NCBI GenBank assembly: GCA_965140365.1
Contig: OZ223196.1
DNA from: Hydrogenovibrio sp965140365
GTDB taxonomy: Bacteria > Pseudomonadota > Gammaproteobacteria > Thiomicrospirales > Thiomicrospiraceae
Direction: 5' to 3' (one strand)
DNA: 64,000 bases
Below, one piece after another: positions 16,816 to 26,128 of this stretch (positions are counted from its first letter, which is position 1; every line of letters starts with the position of its first letter). Both the position numbers and the translations under genes were made by a program. The notes beneath the pieces were generated by a model. That model had not been told where the DNA came from and made no database searches. It was given only the letters and a program-made list of their open reading frames with translations.

Positions 16816-18060
16816 ATGAAACCATTTCAGTTCCAAATCTTACACATCCTCGCGCCGCTGGGTGCGGCCGGGATGACCGCCTCGTTCTTTTTTGTCGTTA
16901 ACTATATGACTGCCCATCCGGGCAATGCGTTTATCGACTTCAATACCTTGCTCGCCAATCATTTCGGGAAAACCGATGCGTTGAATCTGTTGATTCAAAC
17001 TTACATCGGCGGCATTATTTTGTCCGCTTCCTTGCATTTCTTTTTACTGTTCCGGTGGTTCAGGGGATTCAACCGTTTTCGACAGAGTGCCGAATACACC
17101 GCCCTAAAAGCGTCCAATAAGGAAGTTCAGTTAATGGCGATTCCCTTGACCCTTACCATGACCATGAATGTATTTTTTATTCTTGGCGCTTTGTTCATTC
17201 CGGGGCTGTTTGACCCAGTGACCTGGATGGGGATTCGGGCGCAATTAATCGACTTCTTGTTTGTCGGCGCCGGGGTGTATTTCATCGCCATGCTGGTCTT
17301 GGCGTTGAAAATCTTTTCGGTGTATTGGCTGCGCTTGGTGAATGGCAACCTGGATTTCAGTGAAAACGCCAACCTGTCGCAGTTGATTGCCATTTTCTCA
17401 TTTGCGATGATTGCCGTGGGGTTGGGCGCCTTAGGGTTCTCCAAAGTGCCGTGGATTGCCTTGATTGGCATGAGTTTGTCCTACATCGTGATGGGAATGA
17501 CGGCGATTTTGGCGGGCATCAAATTGATGCTGGGCTTTAAATCCATGTTCAAACAAGGCATTTCGGCATCTGCATCCGTGACATTGTTGTTGCCGGTGGT
17601 GATTATCGGTATGTTCGTGGTGGGGTTATATCGCGCGGATATTGCTAATATGCATGCCTTGCAGTTGGAGCGTAATGTCAATTATCACCTGCTGGTATTC
17701 ACGGTTGGCGCGGGCATTTCGGTGTTGGTCGGTTTGTTTGGCTTGATGGTGATGAAACGCAGTGGCTTTTTCAAGCAGATGGCGGAAAATCGTTCGGATG
17801 CGTCGTCCTTTGCGATGGTGTGCCCGGGGTTTGCTTTTGAAGTGCAGCTGGTGCTGTGGCTGAATATCGGCTTGGTGTACTCAGGCCTGGTGGAATTCGG
17901 CAGTTCCGGTTATTTTGCGTTGTGGGTGCCGTTGATTATGGTGCAGTTAACCACCATCTATTTTCTATTGCGCTTGCTGCGGATGCATCGTTTTCTGAAG
18001 TTTGAGCGGGCAACGACCGACAAAGCTCCCGGTTTTATGGTGATGCCTGAGCCGCGATGA
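16816..18060 (+). CDS. Polytopic membrane protein, TsoY-like (tentative)
   Basis: A 414-residue integral membrane protein with about ten hydrophobic segments. ATG 16816 is chosen because of AAGGAG 7 bases upstream; the open frame extends 33 bases further. A conserved-looking C-terminal motif, SFAMVCPGFAFEVQLVLW (about 335-352), recalls the Cys/Sec-Pro-Gly motif of the TsoY family of membrane proteins (some of which are selenoproteins). Here the residue is an ordinary Cys. The family name is from memory and not verified; function is unknown. Structured DNA precedes the gene, and it ends in a strong terminator facing the dsrE-like gene. Confidence 0.5.
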   Translation: MKPFQFQILHILAPLGAAGMTASFFFVVNYMTAHPGNAFIDFNTLLANHFGKTDALNLLIQTYIGGIILSASLHFFLLFRWFRGFNRFRQSAEYTALKASNKEVQLMAIPLTLTMTMNVFFILGALFIPGLFDPVTWMGIRAQLIDFLFVGAGVYFIAMLVLALKIFSVYWLRLVNGNLDFSENANLSQLIAIFSFAMIAVGLGALGFSKVPWIALIGMSLSYIVMGMTAILAGIKLMLGFKSMFKQGISASASVTLLLPVVIIGMFVVGLYRADIANMHALQLERNVNYHLLVFTVGAGISVLVGLFGLMVMKRSGFFKQMAENRSDASSFAMVCPGFAFEVQLVLWLNIGLVYSGLVEFGSSGYFALWVPLIMVQLTTIYFLLRLLRMHRFLKFERATTDKAPGFMVMPEPR

Positions 18061-18098
18061 AACCATCGGTTAAAATCGGATAGAGTGAAAATGCAAAA

Positions 18099-18124
18099 AA
18101 AAAGCACCTGAAAAGGTGCTTTTT
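18099..18124. terminator. Bidirectional terminator
   Basis: AAAAAGCACCT, GAAA loop, AGGTGCTTTTT lies between the convergent membrane-protein gene and the dsrE-like gene, with A and T tracts suited to both directions. Confidence 0.92.
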
Positions 18125-18152
18125 GCTATCGGCTTGGCTGTGCAGTAAAAAT

Positions 18153-18680
18153 TTACCAGACCAACAGTTTATAGCCTTCTTCCTGCAGTTCCATTAAGGC
18201 CGCGGCCCCCACCTCGGAATATTCCGCAAATGGGCGCATGTCCTTGTCGGTCCAATGCAGGGTGTTCATGGTGTTACCGCAGGCAATCCAGCGCACATTG
18301 TAGTCTTTGGCGAAGCTGGCGACGCGTTCGTAGGTCAGGGGTTCCACTTCGCGTTGCGGCTTTTTGGCCAATACATGAATGCCTGGGCCGATGGCGACCA
18401 CCGCGATATCGACATTATCACCGTAGCGTTTGATCATCGCTTGGATGGAATTCAAAATGCTGTGCTGGTAGGCCGGGTCGGCTTTGTTCCACATATAAAC
18501 CGCATGGTGTTCGGCCGGGTCGCCCGGAAAACGGTCAGACGGTGGGTCTTGCAGTTCCGGAACCGGTTTCAGTTTGCCGTCGTTTCCGGCGGAACCGTCT
18601 GCGGAGGCTTGCGCGCCCAACGCCAAGCACATCAGCAAGGCAAAAGGGATGAGTCGGTTGAGTTGCGTGTTTAATCGCAT
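18153..18680 (-). CDS. Exported DsrE-family protein
   Basis: A 175-residue protein starting at ATG 18680, which has AGGAGAT upstream; a longer reading with 14 extra residues lacks such a site. The signal peptide (about 1-28, LLMCLALGAQASA) predicts export. The body has the DsrE-like alternating fold: VYMWNKADPAYQHSILNSIQAM, DVDIAVVAIGPGIHVLAK, VASFAKDYNVRWIACGNTM and a C-terminal VGAAALMELQEEGYKLLVW. DsrE relatives carry sulfur in sulfur-oxidation and thiolation pathways. The Cys in RWIACGNTM may correspond to the active position, but a sulfur role is inferred. It is divergent from a bolA-like gene. Confidence 0.78.
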   Translation of the reverse strand: MRLNTQLNRLIPFALLMCLALGAQASADGSAGNDGKLKPVPELQDPPSDRFPGDPAEHHAVYMWNKADPAYQHSILNSIQAMIKRYGDNVDIAVVAIGPGIHVLAKKPQREVEPLTYERVASFAKDYNVRWIACGNTMNTLHWTDKDMRPFAEYSEVGAAALMELQEEGYKLLVW

Positions 18681-18765
18681 AGTGATCTCCTGATTCAATT
18701 CGAAAACCATTATACTCTTCATGATTCGGACAATCTGAAAGAGATATTTTATAGAGGATTATAAG

Positions 18766-19071
18766 TTGAGCTTACAGACACAAATTGAAAACAAAGTGAA
18801 AGACGCATTTGATGTCACCTTTCTGCAACTGGAAAACGAAAGCCACATGCATTCCGGCCCGGCGGATGAATCACATTTCAAACTCACCTTGGTGGCGGCG
18901 GAGTTTGGCGGTGTGTCGAAAGTCAAACGCCATCAGGCGGTGTACAAAGCGCTGAGCGATGAAATGCCGCAATTTCATGCGCTGGCGTTGCATACGTTCA
19001 GCCTGGCGGAATGGGAAGCCCGCCCGGATGTCGCGGACTCGCCGCTTTGCAAAGGCGGCAGCAATGCGTAA
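18766..19071 (+). CDS. bolA: BolA/IbaG family protein
   Basis: A 101-residue protein starting at TTG 18766, with AGAGGATT about 7 bases upstream. It shows the BolA signature: ENESHMHSGPADESHFKLTLVA followed by VSKVKRHQAVYKAL and HALALHTFSLAEW. The conserved His residues can bind [2Fe-2S] clusters together with monothiol glutaredoxins. BolA proteins are linked to iron-sulfur handling and stress morphology. No grx gene is adjacent. The short C-terminal tail ends with a Cys (SPLCKGGSNA). Confidence 0.92.
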   Translation: MSLQTQIENKVKDAFDVTFLQLENESHMHSGPADESHFKLTLVAAEFGGVSKVKRHQAVYKALSDEMPQFHALALHTFSLAEWEARPDVADSPLCKGGSNA

Positions 19072-19093
19072 AAATCGCAGGCCTGGCCGTTTT
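19071..19093. terminator. Bidirectional terminator containing CAGGCCTGG
   Basis: AAAATCGCAGG / CCTGGCCGTTTT forms an imperfect hairpin with A and T flanks in the 27-base gap between bolA and the convergent tesA. It holds a one-mismatch copy (GCAGGCCTGG, 19077-19086) of the iterated palindrome. Confidence 0.65.
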
Positions 19094-19098
19094 CAGGG

Positions 19099-19809
19099 TT
19101 ACGCGGCCTTGGCCGGTTTTTGGGTAATGAGCTGTTCAATCAGCGGTTGCACGCGTTTGAGTATGGTCGGCTGGGCTTGAGCGTTGGGGTGTAAACCGTC
19201 ATCTTGCGCCATATCCGGGTCCATCACCACCGTTTCCAGAAAAAACGGGTCAAAGAGCAGTTGGTTGCGTTCGGCGACTTGCTGAAAAGTCTTTTGCAGT
19301 AACGCATCGTAGGCCGGGCCGTAATTGGTGGGCAGACGAATGCCAAGCAGCAACACCTCGGCACCGGCTTGGCGGCTCATGTCCACCATCTGTTGCAGGT
19401 TGCGTTCGGTGGTTTGCAGCACCTGGCCGCGCAAGGCATCGTTGGCCCCCAGTTCCAGAATGACCCAATCCGGTTGATGTCGTTTCAGTAAGGCCGGTAA
19501 GCGGCTTTTGCCGCCGGAGGTGGTTTCGCCGCTGATGCTGGCGTTCACCACTTGAATATTCCGGTTTTTTAAATCCTGTGTCAGCAGCGCCACCCAACCT
19601 TTTTCCACCGGCATGCCGTAGGCGGCACTCAAACTGTCGCCCAAGACCAGAAGCGTCGGTTCGGTGGGGGCGGGTTTTGCTTTGGGTTTTTCCTTAGCTT
19701 GCGTTACACTTGAGTAACCAAACAGAACGGTCAGCGTCACCGTCAGAAACAAAAGAGAGCGAAGATGAAAGAAGAAGCCGTTTTGTGCTTGAAGGACGTG
19801 CATTACCAT
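19099..19809 (-). CDS. tesA: Arylesterase/acyl-CoA thioesterase I, SGNH hydrolase
   Basis: A 236-residue SGNH hydrolase with a membrane/signal segment at about 16-36 (LLFLTVTLTVLFGYSS). Catalytic blocks are GDSLSAAYG (Ser near 59), SGETTSGG, GANDALRG and DDGLHPNAQAQ (Asp and His). The family cleaves acyl-CoA thioesters and esters, in the periplasm in E. coli. The most 5' ATG overlaps the divergent ybbA-like gene by 45 bases, so a shorter start inside the signal region is possible. The tesA / ybbA / ybbP neighbourhood matches E. coli. Confidence 0.92.
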   Translation of the reverse strand: MVMHVLQAQNGFFFHLRSLLFLTVTLTVLFGYSSVTQAKEKPKAKPAPTEPTLLVLGDSLSAAYGMPVEKGWVALLTQDLKNRNIQVVNASISGETTSGGKSRLPALLKRHQPDWVILELGANDALRGQVLQTTERNLQQMVDMSRQAGAEVLLLGIRLPTNYGPAYDALLQKTFQQVAERNQLLFDPFFLETVVMDPDMAQDDGLHPNAQAQPTILKRVQPLIEQLITQKPAKAA

Positions 19810-20442
19810 GTCTCGTCTGATGATGAAGAGTTATCTATCATAAAGGGCTGCGATTTGTCTGTCCAGCCGGGCGAAAAGCTGTCGATTGTCGGCCGCTCCG
19901 GTTCGGGAAAATCCACCTTGTTGTCGTTGATGGCCGGGCTGGAATTGCCGACCGATGGTGAAGTACGCTTGTTCGGTCAGGCCCTGAATCACCTCGACGA
20001 AGACCGTCGCGCGCAGTTACGGGCCTTGCAGGTAGGATTTGTTTTTCAGAATTTCCAGTTGATGCCGAGCATGACGGCGCTGGAAAATGTGCTGATGCCG
20101 CTGGAGTTGTTTCAAGTCAGTGATGCCGATGACAAAGCCTTACAAGCCTTGGATAAGGTCGGGCTGGGGCATCGTTTGTCGCATCGTCCGTCGGAACTCT
20201 CAGGCGGCGAGCAGCAGCGAGTGGCGCTGGCAAGAGCCTTTGTCACCGAACCGAAAATTCTGTTTGCCGACGAACCCACCGGTAACCTTGACGAAACCAC
20301 CGCAGAACAGGTTCAGCACTTGCTGTTTCAACTGAATGACGAACTGCACACCACCCTCGTGCTGGTAACGCACGACTCCGATTTTGCCCGCCAGTGTGAC
20401 CGGGCGCTGACCTTGCATAATGGGCGGTTACAAGCGGTATGA
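19765..20442 (+). CDS. ybbA: ABC transporter ATP-binding protein (YbbA/LolD-like)
   Basis: A 225-residue ATPase with Walker A GRSGSGKST (about 44-52), Q-loop FQNFQLMPSMTALENVLMPLEL, signature LSGGEQQRVALARAF (about 145) and Walker B ILFADEPTGNLD. The PTGNLDE and NFQLMPS motifs are typical of the MacB/LolD/FtsE group that works with FtsX-type permeases. Its stop overlaps the permease start by 4 bases. It is divergent from tesA, as in E. coli; the transported substrate of YbbAP is poorly defined. Confidence 0.92.
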   Translation: MKEEAVLCLKDVHYHVSSDDEELSIIKGCDLSVQPGEKLSIVGRSGSGKSTLLSLMAGLELPTDGEVRLFGQALNHLDEDRRAQLRALQVGFVFQNFQLMPSMTALENVLMPLELFQVSDADDKALQALDKVGLGHRLSHRPSELSGGEQQRVALARAFVTEPKILFADEPTGNLDETTAEQVQHLLFQLNDELHTTLVLVTHDSDFARQCDRALTLHNGRLQAV

Positions 20443-22910
20443 AAGGTTACTGGCAAGATGCTTGGACCGCTTCGCTGTGGTTCTGGCGTGGATTGAAACG
20501 CGGCGATTGGGTATGGTTGTTGTTGGCGGTGGTGATTGCCAGCGCCTCGGTGACGTTTGTGGAGCAGCTTGGTAAAACCGTGAAGGATTCCATGTTGCGC
20601 CAAGCCGCCAATGACTTGGGTGCGGATTATGTGTTGCGCAGTTCCCGGCCGATTGACGACAAGTGGACAACATTGGCCGATGAATTGGGTTTGCAAACCG
20701 CGCAAACCGAAACGCTGGTGACCATGGCCTTGAGTGGAGGACGTTTCCAGTTGGTGCGCCTCAAAGGGGTATCGTCAAATTATCCGTTACGCAATTATCA
20801 AAACCGTTTTCCGGCCGTAATGCCATCCGATAAAACCTCTGAACAGCGAAGTGTCTGGGTGGAATCGGCGTTGATTCCGTTAATGCAATTACAGGACGAC
20901 AGCGTCATTACGCTGGGGAAAACCGAATTTTCCCTGGGCGGCACCTTCCAACCGTTGGGCGCGGCCGGCGGTATGGGCGCCTTTTCGCATCAAATGGTGA
21001 TTCCGTTGGCCGACATGGCCGCTACGGAACTGAAAGGGCCGGGCAGTCGTGTGGAATACGAGTTGGCCTTGATCGGAACACCGAACGCCATTGAGCGTTT
21101 TGCCGAGGCCGTGGAAGCGGAACAGAATCCGCACCTTCAAAGTTTATCCGCGCAAGCGCCATCGCAGGATTTGGCGCAATCACTGGACACCGCGTGGTTG
21201 TTTTTGGAATTGTCGGCCTTATCCGCGGTGTTGGTGGCGGGCTTGTCGATTCTGATTGCCAGCCGTTTTTATTTGCAGCGTTGGCAGAATTCCATCGCCC
21301 TGATGCGAGCCTTCGGCGCGCAACGCGCTCAGATGACCCGTTTGTTTGCGTTTCAGCTGAGCTGGTTGGCGATCATCGCCAGTGGTGTCGGCGTGGCGCT
21401 GGGGGCCGGATTGTTTCAAGCCAGTTTACCGTTGCTACGGGATTACTTCGATCCGCTGGTGCCAGCTTATCAATCGTCTATTTATCTGCATGGCTTTTTG
21501 ATGGGCTTTTTGGTGTTGTGGAGTTTTGCCTGGCAGGCCTATCGCCATGCGGTCAGCACCTCGCCGATGCAGTTGTTGAAGAATTTATCGCGTCAGCCGC
21601 AAATGCGCCAATGGCTGGTCAGCTTGGGGTTGGTTCTGCTGGTGGTGATGTTGATGACCGGCTATGTCTGGTGGGTGCTGGTCGGGCTGGTGGCGGCCGG
21701 TGTCGTATTGTATCTGGCCGCCTTGGGGTTGTTGCGCTTTGTCGGTTGGTTGCAGCATCGCAGCCGCGGCTGGCTTAAGTTGTCGCTGGCGGCTTTGTTG
21801 CGCGAGCCAGGCCTGGTGAAAATTCAGTTAATCTCAATGGGGCTGGTTTTGTTCGTATTGATGTTGATGACGTTTGTGCGCCATGATTTGATGGCCAATT
21901 GGCAAGCGTCTTTGCCGGTCAACACGCCGGATACCTTTATCGTCAACGTGCAACCGGATCAAAAAGACACCGTGCAAACCGTGTTGAAAGGGGATGGCAT
22001 TGAAACCAACTTGGTGCCGATGGCCCGCGGGCGTTTGGTGGCGGTGAACGACGAACCGATTCGTGCGCAGGAACAGGAATCCAATCGGGCGAGACGCCTA
22101 TTGGAACGGGAATCGAATATCGCCGTGTTGGAAACCCCACCGGCTTACAATGAAATGCTGGCGGAAAGCCAACCCAAGCACGGTTTGCCGCAGGTGTCGC
22201 TGGAAGAAGGCATGGCCGAATTGTTCGGGGTGCAGTTGAACGATGTGCTGACCTTCAGTTTCAGCGGGCAGGATTGGCGTTATGAAGTGACCTCGATTCG
22301 CAAGGTGCAGTGGCAGAGTTTCCGTTTGAATTTCTTTTTCATTGTGCAGCCGGCCGCCGACCGACTTCTGCCGATTTCCTATATCGGCAACTTTGCGCTG
22401 GCGGATCGTTCGGTGGACGTCAATGCGCTGACCCAGCAATTGGCACAACAAGCACCGGGCGTGTTGCTGATTGATGCACGGCGTATTCTGACTCAGGTGC
22501 AAACCATTATGTCGCAAGCCAGTTGGGCGGTGTCCGGCCTGTATGGCTTTACCTTGCTGGCGAGTTTGATTGTCTTGTTTACCGCCACCATGGCCAGTCA
22601 ACAAACCCGTGTGCAAAGCTGGTTGCTGTTGCGCACCCTGGGTGCGACGCAACGCGACATCACCAAAATCGGTTTGATGGAGTTCATTCTGCTCGGCGCG
22701 TTAGCCGGATTTCTGGCGGCCACCTTTGCTCAACTCGCCGGTTTGGCAGTCAATCAATTTGTGCTTAAAGTCTCACCGGAATGGAATCCGGAATTGTGGG
22801 TGATCAGCGTGCTGAGCGGGGCGATGGTTTTGTGGTTAATTGGCTGGTTGACGCAAAAACGTTATTTGCGTTTATCGCCGCGTCGAATGGCGCAAAAGTG
22901 GTCGGATTGA
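20439..22910 (+). CDS. ybbP: FtsX-like ABC permease, YbbP family
   Basis: An 823-residue permease. The first membrane segment (about 24-42) is followed by a periplasmic domain. Membrane clusters lie at about 250-275, 300-325, 355-375 and 390-440, a second periplasmic domain at about 490-680, and the C-terminal FtsX block (about 690-815) has SLIVLFTATMASQQTRVQSWLLLRTLGATQRDI-like sequence split over several helices. The LMRAFGAQRAQMTRLFAFQ and LLRTLGATQRDITKIGLMEF pair are the two FtsX coupling loops. It is translationally coupled to ybbA. One exact CCAGGCCTGG is in frame as Pro-Gly-Leu (21807-21816). Confidence 0.9.
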   Translation: MKGYWQDAWTASLWFWRGLKRGDWVWLLLAVVIASASVTFVEQLGKTVKDSMLRQAANDLGADYVLRSSRPIDDKWTTLADELGLQTAQTETLVTMALSGGRFQLVRLKGVSSNYPLRNYQNRFPAVMPSDKTSEQRSVWVESALIPLMQLQDDSVITLGKTEFSLGGTFQPLGAAGGMGAFSHQMVIPLADMAATELKGPGSRVEYELALIGTPNAIERFAEAVEAEQNPHLQSLSAQAPSQDLAQSLDTAWLFLELSALSAVLVAGLSILIASRFYLQRWQNSIALMRAFGAQRAQMTRLFAFQLSWLAIIASGVGVALGAGLFQASLPLLRDYFDPLVPAYQSSIYLHGFLMGFLVLWSFAWQAYRHAVSTSPMQLLKNLSRQPQMRQWLVSLGLVLLVVMLMTGYVWWVLVGLVAAGVVLYLAALGLLRFVGWLQHRSRGWLKLSLAALLREPGLVKIQLISMGLVLFVLMLMTFVRHDLMANWQASLPVNTPDTFIVNVQPDQKDTVQTVLKGDGIETNLVPMARGRLVAVNDEPIRAQEQESNRARRLLERESNIAVLETPPAYNEMLAESQPKHGLPQVSLEEGMAELFGVQLNDVLTFSFSGQDWRYEVTSIRKVQWQSFRLNFFFIVQPAADRLLPISYIGNFALADRSVDVNALTQQLAQQAPGVLLIDARRILTQVQTIMSQASWAVSGLYGFTLLASLIVLFTATMASQQTRVQSWLLLRTLGATQRDITKIGLMEFILLGALAGFLAATFAQLAGLAVNQFVLKVSPEWNPELWVISVLSGAMVLWLIGWLTQKRYLRLSPRRMAQKWSD

Positions 22911-23005
22911 TTTCGGCGTAAGCCCTCGTCGAATGTCGACAGAAAGCGAGCATAAGGTGCTTGATTAAAATCCGAATCACTTTATAATGTGCGATTCAAT
23001 GGTCT

Positions 23006-23082
23006 CGGGGCATGGCTCAGTCTGGTAGAGCACCGTCATGGGGTGGCGGGGGTCGCAGGTTCAAATCCTGCTGTCCCGACCA
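23006..23082 (+). tRNA. tRNA-Pro (anticodon GGG)
   Basis: A 77-nt cloverleaf: acceptor CGGGGCA pairs with TGTCCCG (one G-U pair), D-arm with GGTAGAGC, anticodon stem CCGTC/GGCGG around loop ATGGGGT with anticodon GGG, T-arm GCAGGTTCAAATCCTGC and an encoded CCA end. It reads CCC codons. It borders the restriction island, making it a candidate integration site, but no second copy of its 3' end was found at the other edge. Confidence 0.95.
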
Positions 23083-23179
23083 ATTTAATTATGCAGCTTA
23101 TCCCTCTCGTTTTCCTCTTCTTTTTTAGACGAACTAATTGTCTCTTTCCTCAGATTGACTAACTTTTCGGTTTCAAAAA

Positions 23180-23214
23180 CGCTAAAACATATAAAAGAAT
23201 AATGATTTTTAGCG
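23180..23214. repeat. Inverted repeat upstream of hsdR
   Basis: CGCTAAAA (23180-23187) and TTTTAGCG (23207-23214) are perfect 8-base arms, 19 bases apart, 64 bases before hsdR. They could be a leader hairpin or an operator for the restriction genes; no controller protein is recognised nearby. The rest of 23083-23277 shows no gene. Confidence 0.5.
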
Positions 23215-23277
23215 CTTCATGCGGTAGTCTTTAGTATTATTCATTATGATTCCAGTTTTAAACCGATACAGAACGTT

Positions 23278-26079
23278 ATGCAAAGTTACTCTATAAATGA
23301 AGCTCAATCACGTGAGCAAATTGATGAAAAACTTTCCCAGGCGGGCTGGCAGGTTCAAGATAAGAATCGAATGAATCTTTATGCAGGGTTAGGCGTGGCT
23401 GTCAGAGAAATGGACACCTCAACCGGCCCTGCGGATTACATGCTTTTCATAGATGGCAAAGCCTGCGGCATTATCGAAGCCAAACGAGAGGGCACTTCTC
23501 TCGGTGGTGTATCAGAGCAATCTGGGCGTTATGCCACATCTGATACTCAATATATTCAACGTTGGGAAGAAGAGGGTAAGCCGCTCCCCTTTTTATACGA
23601 AGCCACCAATATTGAGATTCGTTTCCGTGATGAGCGTGACCCTCATCCTCGTTCACGGGAAGTCTTTCATTTTCACCGTCCGGAAACATTGCACGAATGG
23701 TTGCAAGAAGAAAAGACTTTTCGTGCTAGATTACAAGAGTTACCAAGCCTTGATCCAACCGGCTTGCGAGACTGTCAGATAGATGCAATTACAGGTATTG
23801 AAAGCAGCTTAAAACAAGCCAAACCCCGCGCCTTGCTACAAATGGCTACCGGTGCCGGTAAAACCTTTACGGCGGTCACAGAAGTTTATCGTTTGGCTAA
23901 GTTTGCTAAAGCTAAAAGCATTTTATTTTTAGTGGATAGAGGAAACCTGGGTCGCCAAGCCAAAGCCGAATTTGAAAATTATACCGTACCGAATGACGGT
24001 CGAAAATTCACCAGTCTTTACAATGTTAAACAACTGGGCGTGGCCGGTGTTAGTGATGATATTAAGGTCACCATTTCCACCATCCAGCGTTTATACTCCC
24101 AGCTTTCCGGCAATGAATTGGATGATGAAACCGAAGAACACTCTGGTTATGAAATTGATGCCGTATCGAATCAAAAAGCTAAAGAGGTTCAATACAATCC
24201 GGCGATTCCCATTGAACAGTTTGATTTAATCATTATTGATGAATGTCATCGCTCCATTTACAACCTCTGGCGTCAAGTGCTCGATTATTTTGATGCCTTT
24301 CTCATTGGTCTGACTGCAACGCCCACCAAAAAAACTATAGGTTTCTTTGGACAAAACCTGGTGTCCGAATACACCCATGAAGACGCGATTGTGGACAAGG
24401 TCAATGTCGGTTATGACATCTACCGTATCAAAACCGAGCTTTCCGAAAAAGGTAACACAATTGAAGCGGGTACAACGGTTCAAGTGCGTGACAAACTCAC
24501 CAAAGCCAAACGCCTAGAAAAGCTAGATGAAGATGAAATTTACCATCCAGTTCAAATTGATAGAAGTGTGATCGCTCCTAACCAAATCAGAACCATTATT
24601 CAAGGCTTTAAAGAGCGCTGTTTACCGGAATGTTTTCCGGAGAGACATTGGCAGGGTGACGATTTAGCCAAAGAAATGGAATGGGTGCCCAAAACCCTGA
24701 TCTTTGCTAAAGACGATGACCATGCCGACCGCATTATGGATGCGGTGCGAGAAGTCTTTAACCAAGGTAACGATTTCTGTAAAAAGGTCACCTACAAGGT
24801 TGGCAAAAAAACCGCCGATGAAACCATTGGTGAATTTCGCACCAGCCCAATATTCCGTATCGCCATTACCGTCGATATGATTGCCACCGGCACCGACATC
24901 AAACCGCTGGAATGCGTCATCTTTATGCGCGATGTCAAAAGCCAAGCCTATTATGAACAAATGAAAGGCCGAGGCACACGAGTCATTGATGCTGATGCTT
25001 TGCAAAAAGTCACGCCGGATGCTGTGGCCAAAACCCGCTTTGTGTTGGTGGATGCCGTTGGCGTGACCGAAACTGATAAAACCGAATCCAAATCGTTAGA
25101 AAGCAAACCTTCTGTTTCCACCTTTAAACTGATGGAACAAGTCGCCCGTGGTGATCGTCATTCCGACACCTTGCGCAGTTTAGGGAATCGCCTAATGCGC
25201 TTAGATATTAAACTTTCCGATAAACAACGCCAAAGAGTCAGCCAAATGGCCGACAAACCGCTGGCACTCATCGCCGGTGAACTGATTCACGCCACCAATG
25301 AAGATGCCTTGGTACAAAACGCCATTATTGCAACAGGTAAAATTGAAGACGATCTCACCGAGCAAGACATTCAACAAACCTTTGAACCGAAAGCGAATGA
25401 TCTGGTGAAACCCTTTCATAATCCCGATTTACGAGAGTTGTTGGAAGAGCTTAGAAAAGACACCGAGCAGATTATTGATGACAGCCCGGATGTTGTAATT
25501 GAAGGCACTGGCTACGATGCTGAAAAGGCCGAACAACTCATTCAAAACTGGCAACAGTTTATAAAAGACCATCAAAACGAACTCGATGCCATTACCCTTA
25601 TTTACCAAAAGCCCTATCAACAACGTCATTTAAGTTATGAGCTTATTGAACAATTAGCTGACGAAATCAAACAACCACCGTATCATATCGCACCGCTGGA
25701 AGTATGGAAGGCTTACGAACAACTGGAAAAAGCCAAGGTCAAAGGCGTGCCTGGCAAAGAACTGCTTACCAATCTCGTTAGTCTTATTCGCTTTGCCACG
25801 CAAACCGTTAACGAGTTAGAACCCTTTGAAAACACCGTCAACAAAAACTACCAGGCCTGGTTAAAACAAATAGAACAAACCGGAACGGAATTTAATGACG
25901 AGCAACTCGACTGGCTCAATAAAATCAAAGAGCAAATAGCCAATAATGCCGAAATGACGCTAGAAGACTTTGAATACACGCCCTTTAATCAAGACGGTGG
26001 TTTAATCAAAGCCAGACAACTCTTTGGGCAAGATTTAAATAAAATTATTCAAGAACTCAATGGTTATTTAATTGCCTAG
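23278..26079 (+). CDS. hsdR: Type I restriction enzyme R subunit (EcoEI-like)
   Basis: A 933-residue motor and nuclease subunit. The N-terminal nuclease has the PD-(D/E)xK pattern (D53, then E67-A-K69 in IIEAKREG). The superfamily 2 translocase follows: Walker A MATGAGKTF (about 190-198), DECH box IIIDECHRS (about 318-326), LTATPTK (about 345), and motif VI region QMKGRGTRVID (about 560). The helical C-terminus resembles the EcoEI R C-terminal domain. It cuts incoming DNA lacking the host methylation, in complex with HsdM and HsdS. No strong ribosome-binding site precedes the ATG. hsdM lies nearly 6 kb away, after several unrelated genes. One exact CCAGGCCTGG (25851) is in frame. Confidence 0.95.
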   Translation: MQSYSINEAQSREQIDEKLSQAGWQVQDKNRMNLYAGLGVAVREMDTSTGPADYMLFIDGKACGIIEAKREGTSLGGVSEQSGRYATSDTQYIQRWEEEGKPLPFLYEATNIEIRFRDERDPHPRSREVFHFHRPETLHEWLQEEKTFRARLQELPSLDPTGLRDCQIDAITGIESSLKQAKPRALLQMATGAGKTFTAVTEVYRLAKFAKAKSILFLVDRGNLGRQAKAEFENYTVPNDGRKFTSLYNVKQLGVAGVSDDIKVTISTIQRLYSQLSGNELDDETEEHSGYEIDAVSNQKAKEVQYNPAIPIEQFDLIIIDECHRSIYNLWRQVLDYFDAFLIGLTATPTKKTIGFFGQNLVSEYTHEDAIVDKVNVGYDIYRIKTELSEKGNTIEAGTTVQVRDKLTKAKRLEKLDEDEIYHPVQIDRSVIAPNQIRTIIQGFKERCLPECFPERHWQGDDLAKEMEWVPKTLIFAKDDDHADRIMDAVREVFNQGNDFCKKVTYKVGKKTADETIGEFRTSPIFRIAITVDMIATGTDIKPLECVIFMRDVKSQAYYEQMKGRGTRVIDADALQKVTPDAVAKTRFVLVDAVGVTETDKTESKSLESKPSVSTFKLMEQVARGDRHSDTLRSLGNRLMRLDIKLSDKQRQRVSQMADKPLALIAGELIHATNEDALVQNAIIATGKIEDDLTEQDIQQTFEPKANDLVKPFHNPDLRELLEELRKDTEQIIDDSPDVVIEGTGYDAEKAEQLIQNWQQFIKDHQNELDAITLIYQKPYQQRHLSYELIEQLADEIKQPPYHIAPLEVWKAYEQLEKAKVKGVPGKELLTNLVSLIRFATQTVNELEPFENTVNKNYQAWLKQIEQTGTEFNDEQLDWLNKIKEQIANNAEMTLEDFEYTPFNQDGGLIKARQLFGQDLNKIIQELNGYLIA

Positions 26080-26128
26080 AGGTTTTTAAGTCCCTTGAAA
26101 TTACCAAATATAGATAAGAAAGATATAA

